Of a stretch of DNA of 45,163 nt, positions 24,314 to 32,709 are shown piece by piece (position 1 is the stretch's first letter; the number at the start of each line of letters is the position of its first letter). Source of the stretch: an uncultured Bacteroidales bacterium (lineage in GTDB: Bacteria > Bacteroidota > Bacteroidia > Bacteroidales > Paludibacteraceae); NCBI GenBank assembly GCA_946614295.1, contig CAMOGT010000011.1, positions 1-45,163 of the forward strand, in the 5' to 3' direction. Under the pieces are notes generated by a model. That model saw only the letters and a list, made by a program, of their open reading frames with translations, searched no databases and was not told the DNA's origin. The translations under genes and the position numbers were made by a program.

Positions 24314-26362
24314 ATGAAAAAATCTGTTCTATTTGTGCTATTAGCATTGAGTATGGCGGGCTGCGACAGGCCTCATTATGTAGCTCAGCAGATTGCCGGC
24401 TCCGATCCGATCATGCCAATTCGGATGACGAGCGACACCACGCACATCGTTTTGACCGACTACGTGCCGGCGTTGTATGGCGACACCTCTTATTGGGAGG
24501 TATTGCAATGGACGGCTGGCGAGTCTGTTGAGTGTCTGAACATGAGCGGTACACCTCAGGTAGTGCGCGAGATGGATATCACGAACCGAGACCGATCCAT
24601 TCATGCACTGACATTTTACGACAAAAGCGGCAGTTTCGCCATTCCCATTTTACCCGCCAAACCTGTTCGCCAAGCCCTCATTTCACTCTCTTACAAGGAG
24701 GATAAATTGTGTGTCGGATTTTATGATGAGGTAAATAACCCGAGTTTTGAGGCTTATATACAGAACACACTCATTGACCATAGCTTATGGCAAGCCGGGG
24801 AGGACGGTACATGGATACTGGATTTAGGAGCCTTCAACCTTCAGCACTCAGCACTCACAGGACGCAGTTATTTAAGAATTTTCGCAGAGGACGATACATA
24901 CCTCTACAACGACCTCTTATTGCCCATGGAGGATGGTAAGATTGTGACAGACGCCGGGCAATTGAACCGTCATGACCAACAGGCGCAGATACTCTACTCC
25001 ATCCTCATCGACCGCTTCTACAACGGTAATACGGCGAACGATTGGAAGATGAACAGTCCGGAGGTACTCGACATCGTGGATTTTCAAGGAGGCGACTTGG
25101 CGGGTATTACGGCGAAGATCAGCGAGGGTTATTTCGACCAATTAGGCGTGAACACCCTGTGGATTAGCCCGATCACCCAAAATCCGTGGGACGCGTGGGG
25201 GCTATACCCGTTCAAGAACGGCAACAAATACGACTCCACAAAGACTTACACCAAGTTCAGCGGCTATCACGGCTACTGGCCTATCTACGCCACGCAGTTA
25301 GACACCCGTTTTGGTACCCCGGCAGAACTACGCACCTTATTAGATAGCGCACACGCGCACGGGATAAACGTAGTGCTGGACTACGTTGCCAACCACATGC
25401 ACATCAATTCGCCTACACTACAGGCGCACCCCGATTGGCATACTGACTCTATACTGCCGGACGGCAGAAGAAATTTTGAGTTATGGGACGAAGCGCGGTT
25501 GACGACCTGGTTCGACAAGCACATCCCGACGCTTGATCTGGAACGCGAGGAGGTGTGCGAGGCAATGACAGACAGCGCGCTCTACTGGCTCGAAAACTAC
25601 GATCTGGACGGTTTCCGTCATGATGCCTGCAAACATATTTCCGAGGGCTATTGGCGGATGTTGGGCCAAAAAATCGCCACCCGTTGGCCTGGCAGACCGA
25701 TCTGGATGATCGGAGAGACGTACGGCAGTCCCGAACTCATCGGCAGTTATGTCAAGTCCGGCATGCTCAACGCCCAATTTGATTTCAATGTCTATTTCAC
25801 GGCTCGCGAAGCACTCTGCGGCCTCAAGGGCATGGACGAAGTGATGACCAACGAACTGACCTCACTCCGCACCTATGGTGCGCATCACACGATGGGAAAT
25901 ATCTCCGGCAACCATGACCAGATACGTTTTGCCTCCATCGCCGGCGGCGCGATAGACATCTACACACAGGGCAAAGAAGAGGGCTGGACACAGGAGATCG
26001 GTATCGGCGATGCGGAGACAGCATACAAACGCGCGTTGTTGCTGGAGGTACTGAACATGACGCTGCCCGGCGTGCCATGTATCTATCAGGGCGATGAGTA
26101 TGGCGAGGTGGGAGGAAACGACCCGGATAACCGGCATATGATGCGGTTTGAGACCTTGAGTCTCGACGAGCGTAATATGCGCGAGAAAGTAGCGGAACTG
26201 ATCCACCTCCGCAGAAACTCCATGCCACTCCTCTACGGCGATTTTATTCCGCTGATTGACCGTCCGGACGAGATCATCTACCAGCGTATTTACCTGGGCG
26301 AGAAAGTGACGGTCATCATTAACCGCAAAGATCTTACATACCAAATAATAAACGATAAATAA
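24314..26362 (+). CDS. GH13 alpha-amylase-family lipoprotein with N-terminal accessory domains
   Basis: 682 residues, predicted lipoprotein (lipobox LSMAGC, C17). About 220 N-terminal residues of beta-rich accessory sequence, then the GH13 barrel: region I DYVANHM (356-362), nucleophile D437 in DGFRHDACKH, acid/base E468 in MIGETYGS, and D535 in GNHDQIRF. GIPCIYQGDEYG-like GVPCIYQGDEYG follows. Predicted hydrolysis of alpha-glucans at the cell surface or in the periplasm, like SusG, although no susC/susD lies here. The start is the ATG at 24314 (MKKSVLFVLLALSMAGC), not the earlier frame opening which overlaps the promoter. Residues 174-182 (FNLQHSALT) come from a 7-bp word array. Confidence 0.9.
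   Translation: MKKSVLFVLLALSMAGCDRPHYVAQQIAGSDPIMPIRMTSDTTHIVLTDYVPALYGDTSYWEVLQWTAGESVECLNMSGTPQVVREMDITNRDRSIHALTFYDKSGSFAIPILPAKPVRQALISLSYKEDKLCVGFYDEVNNPSFEAYIQNTLIDHSLWQAGEDGTWILDLGAFNLQHSALTGRSYLRIFAEDDTYLYNDLLLPMEDGKIVTDAGQLNRHDQQAQILYSILIDRFYNGNTANDWKMNSPEVLDIVDFQGGDLAGITAKISEGYFDQLGVNTLWISPITQNPWDAWGLYPFKNGNKYDSTKTYTKFSGYHGYWPIYATQLDTRFGTPAELRTLLDSAHAHGINVVLDYVANHMHINSPTLQAHPDWHTDSILPDGRRNFELWDEARLTTWFDKHIPTLDLEREEVCEAMTDSALYWLENYDLDGFRHDACKHISEGYWRMLGQKIATRWPGRPIWMIGETYGSPELIGSYVKSGMLNAQFDFNVYFTAREALCGLKGMDEVMTNELTSLRTYGAHHTMGNISGNHDQIRFASIAGGAIDIYTQGKEEGWTQEIGIGDAETAYKRALLLEVLNMTLPGVPCIYQGDEYGEVGGNDPDNRHMMRFETLSLDERNMREKVAELIHLRRNSMPLLYGDFIPLIDRPDEIIYQRIYLGEKVTVIINRKDLTYQIINDK
24833..24860. 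repeat. 7-bp word array inside the GH13 gene
   Basis: TTCAACC, TTCAGCA, CTCAGCA, CTCACAG in phase, encoding FNLQHSALTG in the N-terminal accessory region. Confidence 0.75.
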
Positions 26363-26363
26363 C

Positions 26364-27740
26364 ATGAAAAATTACATTAATCGTGCCTTTATGGCTAAGA
26401 AAAAGGCACTCTTTTTAGCCGCAGCAGCTCTGTTGATGATGAGTTGTGCGGAACAAGCAGAATTGCGTCATCCGAAATGGGCGTACGATGCAACGATCTA
26501 CGAACTGAACACCCGTCAGGCTACGCCGGAAGGCACGTTTGCAGCCGCCGAGGCGCTGCTTCCCACCCTTCGTGAGAACGGCATTGACATCATTTGGGTT
26601 ATGCCCTGCCAGCCAATCGGTAAGATCACCCGCAAGGGTACGTTGGGAAGTTACTACTCCATCATCGATTACTGCGCGATCAACCCCGAGTTCGGTACCC
26701 GCGCGGACTTCGAGCACTTCCTTGCCGAAGCGCACAACCAGGGCTTTAAGGTCATCCTCGACTGGGTGGCTAACCATACGGCACCGGACAGTGAGTGGAC
26801 CAAGAACGAAGGCTGGCACTACCGCGACAGCCTGGGTAACCTGATGGTGCAATACGACTGGACGGATATCTCCAAGCTGAACTATGACAACCAAGCCATG
26901 CGCGAGGAGATGCTCAAAGCCATGCACTGGTGGATGGACTCAATCGGCATTGACGGTTTCCGCTGCGACGTAGCCGGTGAGGTGCCGACTGATTTCTGGA
27001 ATTGGGCAATGGGTGACCTCCGTCAGACCCACCCACATATGTTCACCCTCGCAGAGGATGAGGACAAAGCGCAGGAACTGACCGAAACCGCATTCGACAT
27101 GTACTACGGTTGGACGCTTCATCATATTATGAACGATGTAGCGCAGGGTAAGAAAGGTGTGGAAGACCTCTGGGCGTATTTCGCGAAAGCGGACTCTACC
27201 ATCCGTCCCGAGGCTATCCGCATGAACTTCATCTCCAATCACGACGAGAACTCTTGGAACGGCACGGAGCAAGAGCGAATGGGAGATGCAGTGCCCCTCT
27301 TCCAGGCTTTCTGTTACGTCGTTCCCGGTATGCCGATGATCTACACGGGCCAGTTGAGCGGTAACCACCATCGTCTGGAGTTCTTCGAGAAAGACCTGAT
27401 TGACATCGACGAGAACTACGCACAGGCAGAACTCTACAAACAGCTGAACGGTCTGCGCGAACGAAACAAAGCACTCTTCAGCCCGGAGGTAGGTGCACCG
27501 ATGGTTCGCATCGCTGCCGATAATGACAATATCTTCGCCTGCGTACGCGAGAAAGCCGGCAAGTACCACACCAATACCGTTATTGCCGTCATGAACATGA
27601 GCGGCGAGGAGCAAAACGTGACACTCGACCTAACCGGCCACGAAGGCAAATACACATGCCTCTGCGGCAAGGAGAAGGAACTGCAAGCATCGCAAACCTT
27701 CACCCTCAAGCCCTGGAGTTTCAAGATATTCGAGAAATAA
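26364..27740 (+). CDS. GH13 alpha-amylase-family lipoprotein, compact
   Basis: 458 residues from the ATG at 26364, or 449 from the ATG at 26391; both give a lipoprotein signal ending LLMMSC (C28 in the longer form). GH13 motifs: region I DWVANHT (133-139), nucleophile D202 in DGFRCDVAGE, acid/base E231 in TLAEDED, and D294 in SNHDENSW, then a short C-terminal beta domain. A single-domain alpha-amylase. It begins 1 bp after the stop of the first GH13 gene, so both are probably made together as complementary surface glucan-degrading enzymes. Specificity cannot be read from the sequence. Confidence 0.9.
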   Translation: MKNYINRAFMAKKKALFLAAAALLMMSCAEQAELRHPKWAYDATIYELNTRQATPEGTFAAAEALLPTLRENGIDIIWVMPCQPIGKITRKGTLGSYYSIIDYCAINPEFGTRADFEHFLAEAHNQGFKVILDWVANHTAPDSEWTKNEGWHYRDSLGNLMVQYDWTDISKLNYDNQAMREEMLKAMHWWMDSIGIDGFRCDVAGEVPTDFWNWAMGDLRQTHPHMFTLAEDEDKAQELTETAFDMYYGWTLHHIMNDVAQGKKGVEDLWAYFAKADSTIRPEAIRMNFISNHDENSWNGTEQERMGDAVPLFQAFCYVVPGMPMIYTGQLSGNHHRLEFFEKDLIDIDENYAQAELYKQLNGLRERNKALFSPEVGAPMVRIAADNDNIFACVREKAGKYHTNTVIAVMNMSGEEQNVTLDLTGHEGKYTCLCGKEKELQASQTFTLKPWSFKIFEK

Positions 27741-27784
27741 CGAGAAATCGTCATGACGACATGACGTCATAACGTCATAACGAG
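27737..27784. repeat. 8-bp word array after the second GH13 gene
   Basis: Six octamers in perfect phase: ATAACGAG, AAATCGTC, ATGACGAC, ATGACGTC, ATAACGTC, ATAACGAG. The gene's stop codon (27738-27740) is in the first unit. Confidence 0.93.
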
Positions 27785-27786
27785 AC

Positions 27787-27823
27787 AAAAATCCCTCGCA
27801 CCGATAAGTGCGAGGGATTTTTT
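27787..27823. terminator. Bidirectional rho-independent terminator
   Basis: Stem AATCCCTCGCA/TGCGAGGGATT with an 8-nt loop, flanked by A-rich and T-rich runs, so it can end both the GH13 pair (plus) and the fabG unit (minus). Confidence 0.93.
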
Positions 27824-27827
27824 CGTT

Positions 27828-27839
27828 GCCAAGCTTGGC
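27828..27839. repeat. 12-bp palindrome next to the fabG stop
   Basis: GCCAAGCTTGGC, the core of the palindrome design also seen at 4557-4576. Confidence 0.7.
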
Positions 27840-28580
27840 CTATGCCATAGCTCCGTTGACTTGAATGACCTGTCCGGAGACATAGGATGAAAGATCGCTT
27901 GCCAGAAACAGTGCCACTTTGGCTACTTCCTCCGGTTCGCCGCCTCTCCGCATCGGAATCATCGAGACGAACTGCTTGAGTGTCTCTTCGCTGAGTGCCT
28001 TGGTCATATCGGTCAAGATGAAACCCGGCGCAATGGCGTTGGCACGTATGCCGCGCGAGCCAAGTTCCTTGGCTACCGACTTGGTCAATGCAATAATACC
28101 GGCTTTGGAGGCGGCATAGTTGGCTTGTCCGGCGTTGCCGTTGATGCCTACCACGGAGCTAAGTGAAATAATCGATCCGCTGCGCTGACGCATCATAACC
28201 GGTGTAACCGCGTGGGTGAAGTTGAACGCCGATTTAAGGTTCACTTGGATCACCTGGTCCCACTGCGCCTCGGTCATGCGCATAAGCAACGTGTCGCGGG
28301 TGATACCCGCATTATTGACCATTATATCCAGTCTGCCGAAATCCTTCACTACCTCATCGACTACTGCGTGCGCTGCATCGAAATCAGAGGCGTCCGAGGC
28401 GTACGCCTGCACCTTGACACCTAACGCCTTCAGTTCATTGCCGGTCTCTATACAAGCCTCGTTCAGTTCGAGGTCCGTGAAGGCTATATTACAGCCTTCT
28501 TTCGCAAAAGCAAGTGCTATCTGTTTGCCTATTCCGCGGGCGGCGCCCGTAATCAAGGCTACTTTATTTTCTAATAACAT
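27840..28580 (-). CDS. fabG: 3-oxoacyl-[acyl-carrier-protein] reductase
   Basis: NADPH-dependent reduction of 3-oxoacyl-ACP in fatty acid elongation. 246 residues, standard length. Short-chain dehydrogenase motifs: TGAARGIG (cofactor), NNAG, the catalytic serine in SLSSVVG, and YAASKAG with the catalytic Tyr and Lys; the C-terminus SSYVSGQVIQVNGAMA is typical of FabG. Other short-chain reductases are possible, but the fit is close. Last gene of the long minus-strand unit. Confidence 0.9.
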   Translation of the reverse strand: MLLENKVALITGAARGIGKQIALAFAKEGCNIAFTDLELNEACIETGNELKALGVKVQAYASDASDFDAAHAVVDEVVKDFGRLDIMVNNAGITRDTLLMRMTEAQWDQVIQVNLKSAFNFTHAVTPVMMRQRSGSIISLSSVVGINGNAGQANYAASKAGIIALTKSVAKELGSRGIRANAIAPGFILTDMTKALSEETLKQFVSMIPMRRGGEPEEVAKVALFLASDLSSYVSGQVIQVNGAMA

Positions 28581-28587
28581 AAATTCA

Positions 28588-28634
28588 TTTACCTTTTGGT
28601 CTTTAACCGTTTACTATTTACCCATTCGCCCTTA
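28588..28634. repeat. Imperfect 7/8-bp word array between lptC and fabG
   Basis: TTTACCT, TTTGGTC, TTTAACCG, TTTACTA, TTTACCCA, TTCGCCC, TTA. The last word holds the lptC stop (28632-28634). Confidence 0.65.
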
Positions 28635-29201
28635 CTCTTCCTCGATGGGGAAAACACCCGTCGGATGGAGAATGGTGTATTTGGACATCTCTTCGTTGGA
28701 GTCGAATCCTACTCCCTCGATAATACTCTTCTCACGCGTGATATGAATCGTGGTGTCCGAATAGATTCGATGTGAGGTCTGATCCCACATAAGAAGGGGT
28801 GTGTCGAACTGCTCCCCTTTGCGGTTTAGCGCGTGTACGTTCCCACGGAGTGTCCATTGTTGCGCTTTCTCATCGTAGTAGGCATAGTCCGCTTTGAGCG
28901 AAGCCTGCACGGACAAGTCGATATCGAACTGCTCAAGGTATATCCCATTCGGAAACTCCTGGTATGGAGGTTCGGTCTTGTCATAGACGAGCCACTGTGG
29001 CGCCTCTATGCGGTACCGCGTTACGCCGGAGTCGGAGATCAGCGTACTGACCGAATCGGTGATCAGAACCGGTGTCTGCTCGCGCGGAAGGGTCTGTTCC
29101 TCCTGCGGCACCTCGCTTTTCTTACACGCAAAGAAAAACATAGCGAGTGTCATTACTACACCCGCTATGCCTGCTCTATTAACGGATAGCCGTTGACTCA
29201 C
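28632..29201 (-). CDS. lptC: LPS export protein LptC
   Basis: 189 residues. N-terminal anchor or lipoprotein signal (VNRAGIAGVVMTLAMFFFAC, cysteine at about 27) and a beta-jellyroll LptC domain (TRYRIEAPQWLVYDK ... LKADYAYYDEKAQQWTLRGNVHALNRKGEQFDTPLLMWDQ). It would bridge the LPS transporter to LptA in the periplasm. Start chosen as GTG at 29201, because GGAGG lies 7-8 bp upstream and no ATG occurs until residue 18, which would remove most of the signal. It overlaps the upstream TPR-like gene by 23 bp. Confidence 0.85.
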   Translation of the reverse strand: MSQRLSVNRAGIAGVVMTLAMFFFACKKSEVPQEEQTLPREQTPVLITDSVSTLISDSGVTRYRIEAPQWLVYDKTEPPYQEFPNGIYLEQFDIDLSVQASLKADYAYYDEKAQQWTLRGNVHALNRKGEQFDTPLLMWDQTSHRIYSDTTIHITREKSIIEGVGFDSNEEMSKYTILHPTGVFPIEEE

Positions 29202-30594
29202 CAATCCATCCTCCTACGTAGTATGTCGAACCGGTGAACTCGTTCGGCAGGTCAAAACGCTCTTCTTTGGTCGGATAGTACTTGCTGTACGAAGAGATGA
29301 ACTCCGAAGCCTGTGCCTCTACCGACGGATCTATCTGTTTTGCCTTTACGAATTTATCTACGGCAGCCCAGTAAACGGTCTTGTTCAGAATGCGTCCCTT
29401 TGCGTCATTGGGGTACAGTTGGGTAGCGGCGTAGCACATACCGATGATGATGTAGCAGCGTCCTTGACCTTTGTTCAGGCCCAGTCCCTGAAGGGTGGCG
29501 ATAGACGCCTGCGCATATTTGCGTGCCTCCGGGTACTTCTTAAGGTTGTTGTAGCAATAGAAAGCAGCGTTGTACTGATAGTCTGCCACATCCTCGAGTT
29601 CATCCTCTACCATCGCCAGTTTGATAGCCTGATCGTAGTAAGCCACCGCTTGCTCGTAGTCACCTTTCTTTGCTGCCATGGAAGCACAACCGGCTGCGGA
29701 CTCATCGGTAGGCTGCAGTTTGTGAGCTGCCTCGCAGGCTGCGAAATAAACATCACTCTCGGTGCAGCGAACACGTTTGTACAGTTTGGCAATCTTGGTC
29801 AGCATGTCGAGGTTCTGCAGGTTGTCTTTCACAGCAGCTGCGTATATCTCGTCCAGTTTGGAGCAATCAGCGGCACCGGAAACGGCAAAGATGTTATCCA
29901 CATAATCCTTCTGTTTGCCGGCTATCTCAGCGTTCTTGTTATTGGTGTTCGAAGCCTGCTCTCCCAGATAGTTGCTTGCCAGCTCGTAGTCCGCGATGAA
30001 TTGCTCCGCCTTGCCGTTCGGATCTTGTTTATAGAGCGCATAGGACGCATCTACGAGTTTAACGAGAACCATAATTTTGCTGGAAGCACCCATGCCTGTT
30101 ACCGACTGCTGGAGACACTCACGCGCCTCTGCCAGTTTCTCGTCGCCGAAGAAATCAAGGTATGCCAAGCCCTTCTCGCCCAAGATATATGCCTTCGGGT
30201 ACTTGGGGTCATTGCCGAAGAAACGGATACGTTTATCCTGCATCTCGATAGCAAGGTTCGCCAAACGGGCTTTCTCTGCGGGATCGGAAGTGGCCTGATA
30301 GAGCGCCTCTACAATCTTCGAACCGTCAGAGTAGATGGATTTGTTAGCGTTCGGGCAGGTGTTGTACACCTCGATCCACGGACCATAAGCGTCTGCATAC
30401 ATCTTGTTCTTCACTGCCTCGTGGAAGAGCGACACGTTCATCACACACTCCTCGGTGATTACGGGATCTTCCTCTACTACAGCGGGAGCTTCCTTAACAG
30501 GGGTTTCCTCACCTACTTTTTTCGGTTTCTTTGCGCAAGCCAGAGCCGGTACCGCGGCTGCCAACGCTACTACAAGAATAGATTTCAGTTTCAT
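29179..30594 (-). CDS. TPR-like secreted helical repeat protein, conserved in Bacteroidales
   Basis: 471 residues with a signal peptide (MKLKSILVVALAAAVPALACA), a lysine/glutamate/proline-rich linker (about 22-45), and a series of helical hairpins resembling tetratricopeptide repeats (for example GDYEQAVAYYDQAIKLAMVEDELEDVADYQYNAAFYCYNNLKKYPEARKYAQ, cited by residues about 310-365). Likely periplasmic scaffold; function unknown. It lies between an outer-membrane protein gene and lptC, which suggests a role in envelope assembly. The order coaX-OMP-TPR-lptC is one I know from other Bacteroidales. Confidence 0.78.
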   Translation of the reverse strand: MKLKSILVVALAAAVPALACAKKPKKVGEETPVKEAPAVVEEDPVITEECVMNVSLFHEAVKNKMYADAYGPWIEVYNTCPNANKSIYSDGSKIVEALYQATSDPAEKARLANLAIEMQDKRIRFFGNDPKYPKAYILGEKGLAYLDFFGDEKLAEARECLQQSVTGMGASSKIMVLVKLVDASYALYKQDPNGKAEQFIADYELASNYLGEQASNTNNKNAEIAGKQKDYVDNIFAVSGAADCSKLDEIYAAAVKDNLQNLDMLTKIAKLYKRVRCTESDVYFAACEAAHKLQPTDESAAGCASMAAKKGDYEQAVAYYDQAIKLAMVEDELEDVADYQYNAAFYCYNNLKKYPEARKYAQASIATLQGLGLNKGQGRCYIIIGMCYAATQLYPNDAKGRILNKTVYWAAVDKFVKAKQIDPSVEAQASEFISSYSKYYPTKEERFDLPNEFTGSTYYVGGWIGESTAIR

Positions 30595-30659
30595 AATATT
30601 GCTATGTTTTATTGTTGTTAGTTGTCTTCTAGTATCCTGGTATCAAATACCATGCCAAA

Positions 30660-31904
30660 CTACAGTTTCCGCTTGAAGAACCAAGTCTCGGCGATGGAAG
30701 CGCCAAGGGTGAAACGCAGCGAGTGGTCCTCCAGCGCGGTAGCATCGCCACGGTGGGAATACTCAATCGTAGTGTTTATAACCGTTCCGATAGTAGGCAG
30801 CGGGAAACCGATACCGATGGAGGCGGAGATGCGTTTGTTTCCTATGAGCGTCAGGTACTCGTCCTGGATATTGACCCCCGCACGCCAGAACATCCGCTCG
30901 GCGTAGTTCCGCCCCATGGGATTATGGCGATACTCCAAACCGATGGCATAGCGGTTTTTGTTCTGCAGGTCACTCGCCCACCCCAGAGCGCCGTTATAGA
31001 GCGCATCTGCCATGCATTGACGCTCGAAATCAAAGGCGACGGTCAGCCTCTTTGCCCAGTTGTAGCTCAGCCCCACACCATAGACCATCGGTGTCTGCCA
31101 CCCGTTCTTATAGATTGGTATCGAGTCCTCCGATTGCGTCTCAATGACCCACAGTTCGCTATGGAGTTTCATCTTGCTCTCGAAGATGGCACCGGCATTC
31201 ACGGTATGGTCACCCCAGGTATGGAAGAACTGCGCGCCGTAGCGCAGACGCACGCTGCTCACCCGTAACTCCTCATCATAGATCGTCGGATTAAGCCCCG
31301 TTTGAGTGAAAGTAACAGCCCTCATCCGATCCAAATCACCCCACATGTAATACACATTGGCACCAAAAGCGAACCAGTTCAGCACATTGAAACTGAGACC
31401 TCCATAGACCTGACTGATGTTTCCTGTTCCCGTGTAAGAAGTAGTGTAGTCATACTTGTCCACGATTCCCTTGAGCGATATATCATAGCCCACCGAGCTG
31501 TACGGGAGCAAACCTACCGACATCGCTATCCAGCGTTTGAAGAGCGGAAACTGGAGGGTCAGGTACTCTAAGTTTCCGTTTGCTTTATTGCGCACACCTC
31601 GGGTGTCGGTATAGTGGCTCCAGTTGGCGCTCGCCGCGATGTCCATCATGAATGTCATTGTGTCGCAGGAAGTATAGGAAGCCGGCTGCGAAGGGTTTAT
31701 GGCGCGGTTGTTACGCATACCGAAACCCACGCCGCCCATGGCGCGGTAACCCGTAGGCACGTTCTCGTTCAGATCACCGTAGGCATAACGCGAGTACGGC
31801 GAACTGGTCATGTTCTGCGCCGAGGAAAGTGAAAAATGAAAAATGAAAGATGAAAGGACTATCATCCACACCCATTTACCACTATCTATTATTTGATTTC
31901 TCAT
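30660..31904 (-). CDS. Outer-membrane beta-barrel protein of unknown function
   Basis: 414 residues. Signal peptide about 1-29 (MIVLSSFIFHFSLSSAQ), then SSPYSRYAYGDLNENV, a motif common at the mature start of Bacteroidales outer-membrane proteins, followed by alternating amphipathic strands through to a C-terminal FFKRKL. A FadL-like lipid transporter fold is possible but not shown. The hydrophobic core of the signal peptide (SFIFHFSLSS) is encoded by a 7-bp word array. Its ATG overlaps the coaX stop by 4 bp. A conserved neighbour of the TPR-like gene and lptC. Confidence 0.75.
   Translation of the reverse strand: MRNQIIDSGKWVWMIVLSSFIFHFSLSSAQNMTSSPYSRYAYGDLNENVPTGYRAMGGVGFGMRNNRAINPSQPASYTSCDTMTFMMDIAASANWSHYTDTRGVRNKANGNLEYLTLQFPLFKRWIAMSVGLLPYSSVGYDISLKGIVDKYDYTTSYTGTGNISQVYGGLSFNVLNWFAFGANVYYMWGDLDRMRAVTFTQTGLNPTIYDEELRVSSVRLRYGAQFFHTWGDHTVNAGAIFESKMKLHSELWVIETQSEDSIPIYKNGWQTPMVYGVGLSYNWAKRLTVAFDFERQCMADALYNGALGWASDLQNKNRYAIGLEYRHNPMGRNYAERMFWRAGVNIQDEYLTLIGNKRISASIGIGFPLPTIGTVINTTIEYSHRGDATALEDHSLRFTLGASIAETWFFKRKL
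31826..31853. repeat. 7-bp word array forming an OMP signal peptide core
   Basis: AAAGTGA, AAAATGA, AAAATGA, AAGATGA in phase on the plus strand; read on the minus strand it encodes SFIFHFSLS. Confidence 0.88.
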
Positions 31905-32665
31905 TTTTCAGTTTTCTGTTTATTAAATCTCAGTATCTCGTTCAGGCCGATCAGCACGAGGTTTTTCTCATAACGTATATCCCTGTCCTCCGTCTTCGAT
32001 GTCCGAACATTACTCAGTATGTACGGTGCGTTTCCGCCGGTGAGGAACGCCCTGAAATGCGGCATCTTCTCGCGCAGCGTGCGCATGTATCCTTTTACTT
32101 CATATGCCACTCCGCGGACCACTCCGGCAGCTATCGCATCGCGGGTGTTCTTGCCAAAGAGCGGAATCAGTTCGTTCTCCTCCACCTCCACCAACGGCAG
32201 TTTCTTCGTCATGCGGGCAAGGATTGTGAACCGCATCTTCAAGCCCGGAGCTATGTTTCCGCCGAGGTATTCCCCTTTCTCACTCACGTAATCGTAGGTA
32301 ATGGCGGAGCCGGCGTCAATGATCAACAGGTTCTCGTCCGGACAAAGGCTCTTGGCACCTACTGCCGCTGCCAGACGGTCCTGTCCTAAAGTCTCCGGCG
32401 TGTCATACGCATTGATGATCGGCACCGGCGTGTTGTGGTCAAAGAGCACGAAATGCTTTGACCTGCGATGAAGCGTATTCACCACCGCCGCTTCTATATT
32501 CACCACGGACGAAATAATCGAGTCTGTTATGTCGTACAGGTCAAAAAGCCGTTCTATGTCAGCCGACGAGAAGGACTTGTAGATAAAATGTTTGATCATC
32601 TTACCCTCGTCCGTCATCAACGCCACTTTCGTCCGGCTATTCCCCTGATCGATACACAGATTCAT
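31901..32665 (-). CDS. coaX: Type III pantothenate kinase
   Basis: First step of coenzyme A synthesis. 254 residues. ASKHA-fold motifs: phosphate loop DQGNSRTK at 6-13, TLGQDRLAA, and the second phosphate motif DAGSAITYD; the domain ends with TGGNAPYI. Start at the ATG at 32665. It overlaps the outer-membrane protein gene by 4 bp and follows an acyl-CoA ligase, whose product needs CoA. Confidence 0.95.
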   Translation of the reverse strand: MNLCIDQGNSRTKVALMTDEGKMIKHFIYKSFSSADIERLFDLYDITDSIISSVVNIEAAVVNTLHRRSKHFVLFDHNTPVPIINAYDTPETLGQDRLAAAVGAKSLCPDENLLIIDAGSAITYDYVSEKGEYLGGNIAPGLKMRFTILARMTKKLPLVEVEENELIPLFGKNTRDAIAAGVVRGVAYEVKGYMRTLREKMPHFRAFLTGGNAPYILSNVRTSKTEDRDIRYEKNLVLIGLNEILRFNKQKTEK

Positions 32666-32666
32666 C

Positions 32667-32708
32667 TTTCGCCTATAACCTTTCGCCTATAACCTATAAC
32701 CTTTCGCC
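32667..32708. repeat. 7-bp word array between the acyl-CoA ligase and coaX
   Basis: Six heptamers of two alternating words: TTTCGCC, TATAACC, TTTCGCC, TATAACC, TATAACC, TTTCGCC. Directly followed by the ligase stop (32710-32712). Confidence 0.93.
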
Positions 32709-32709
32709 T

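Noticed and set aside
24263..27740. Starch utilisation locus (Sus-like PUL)
   Set aside because: Two GH13 lipoproteins are present, but no SusC/SusD pair or Sus regulator lies nearby, so I call only the enzymes.
29419..30621. Plus-strand open frame of 400 codons opposite the TPR-like gene
   Set aside because: Antisense shadow; the minus-strand frame has a signal peptide, helical repeats and conserved neighbours.
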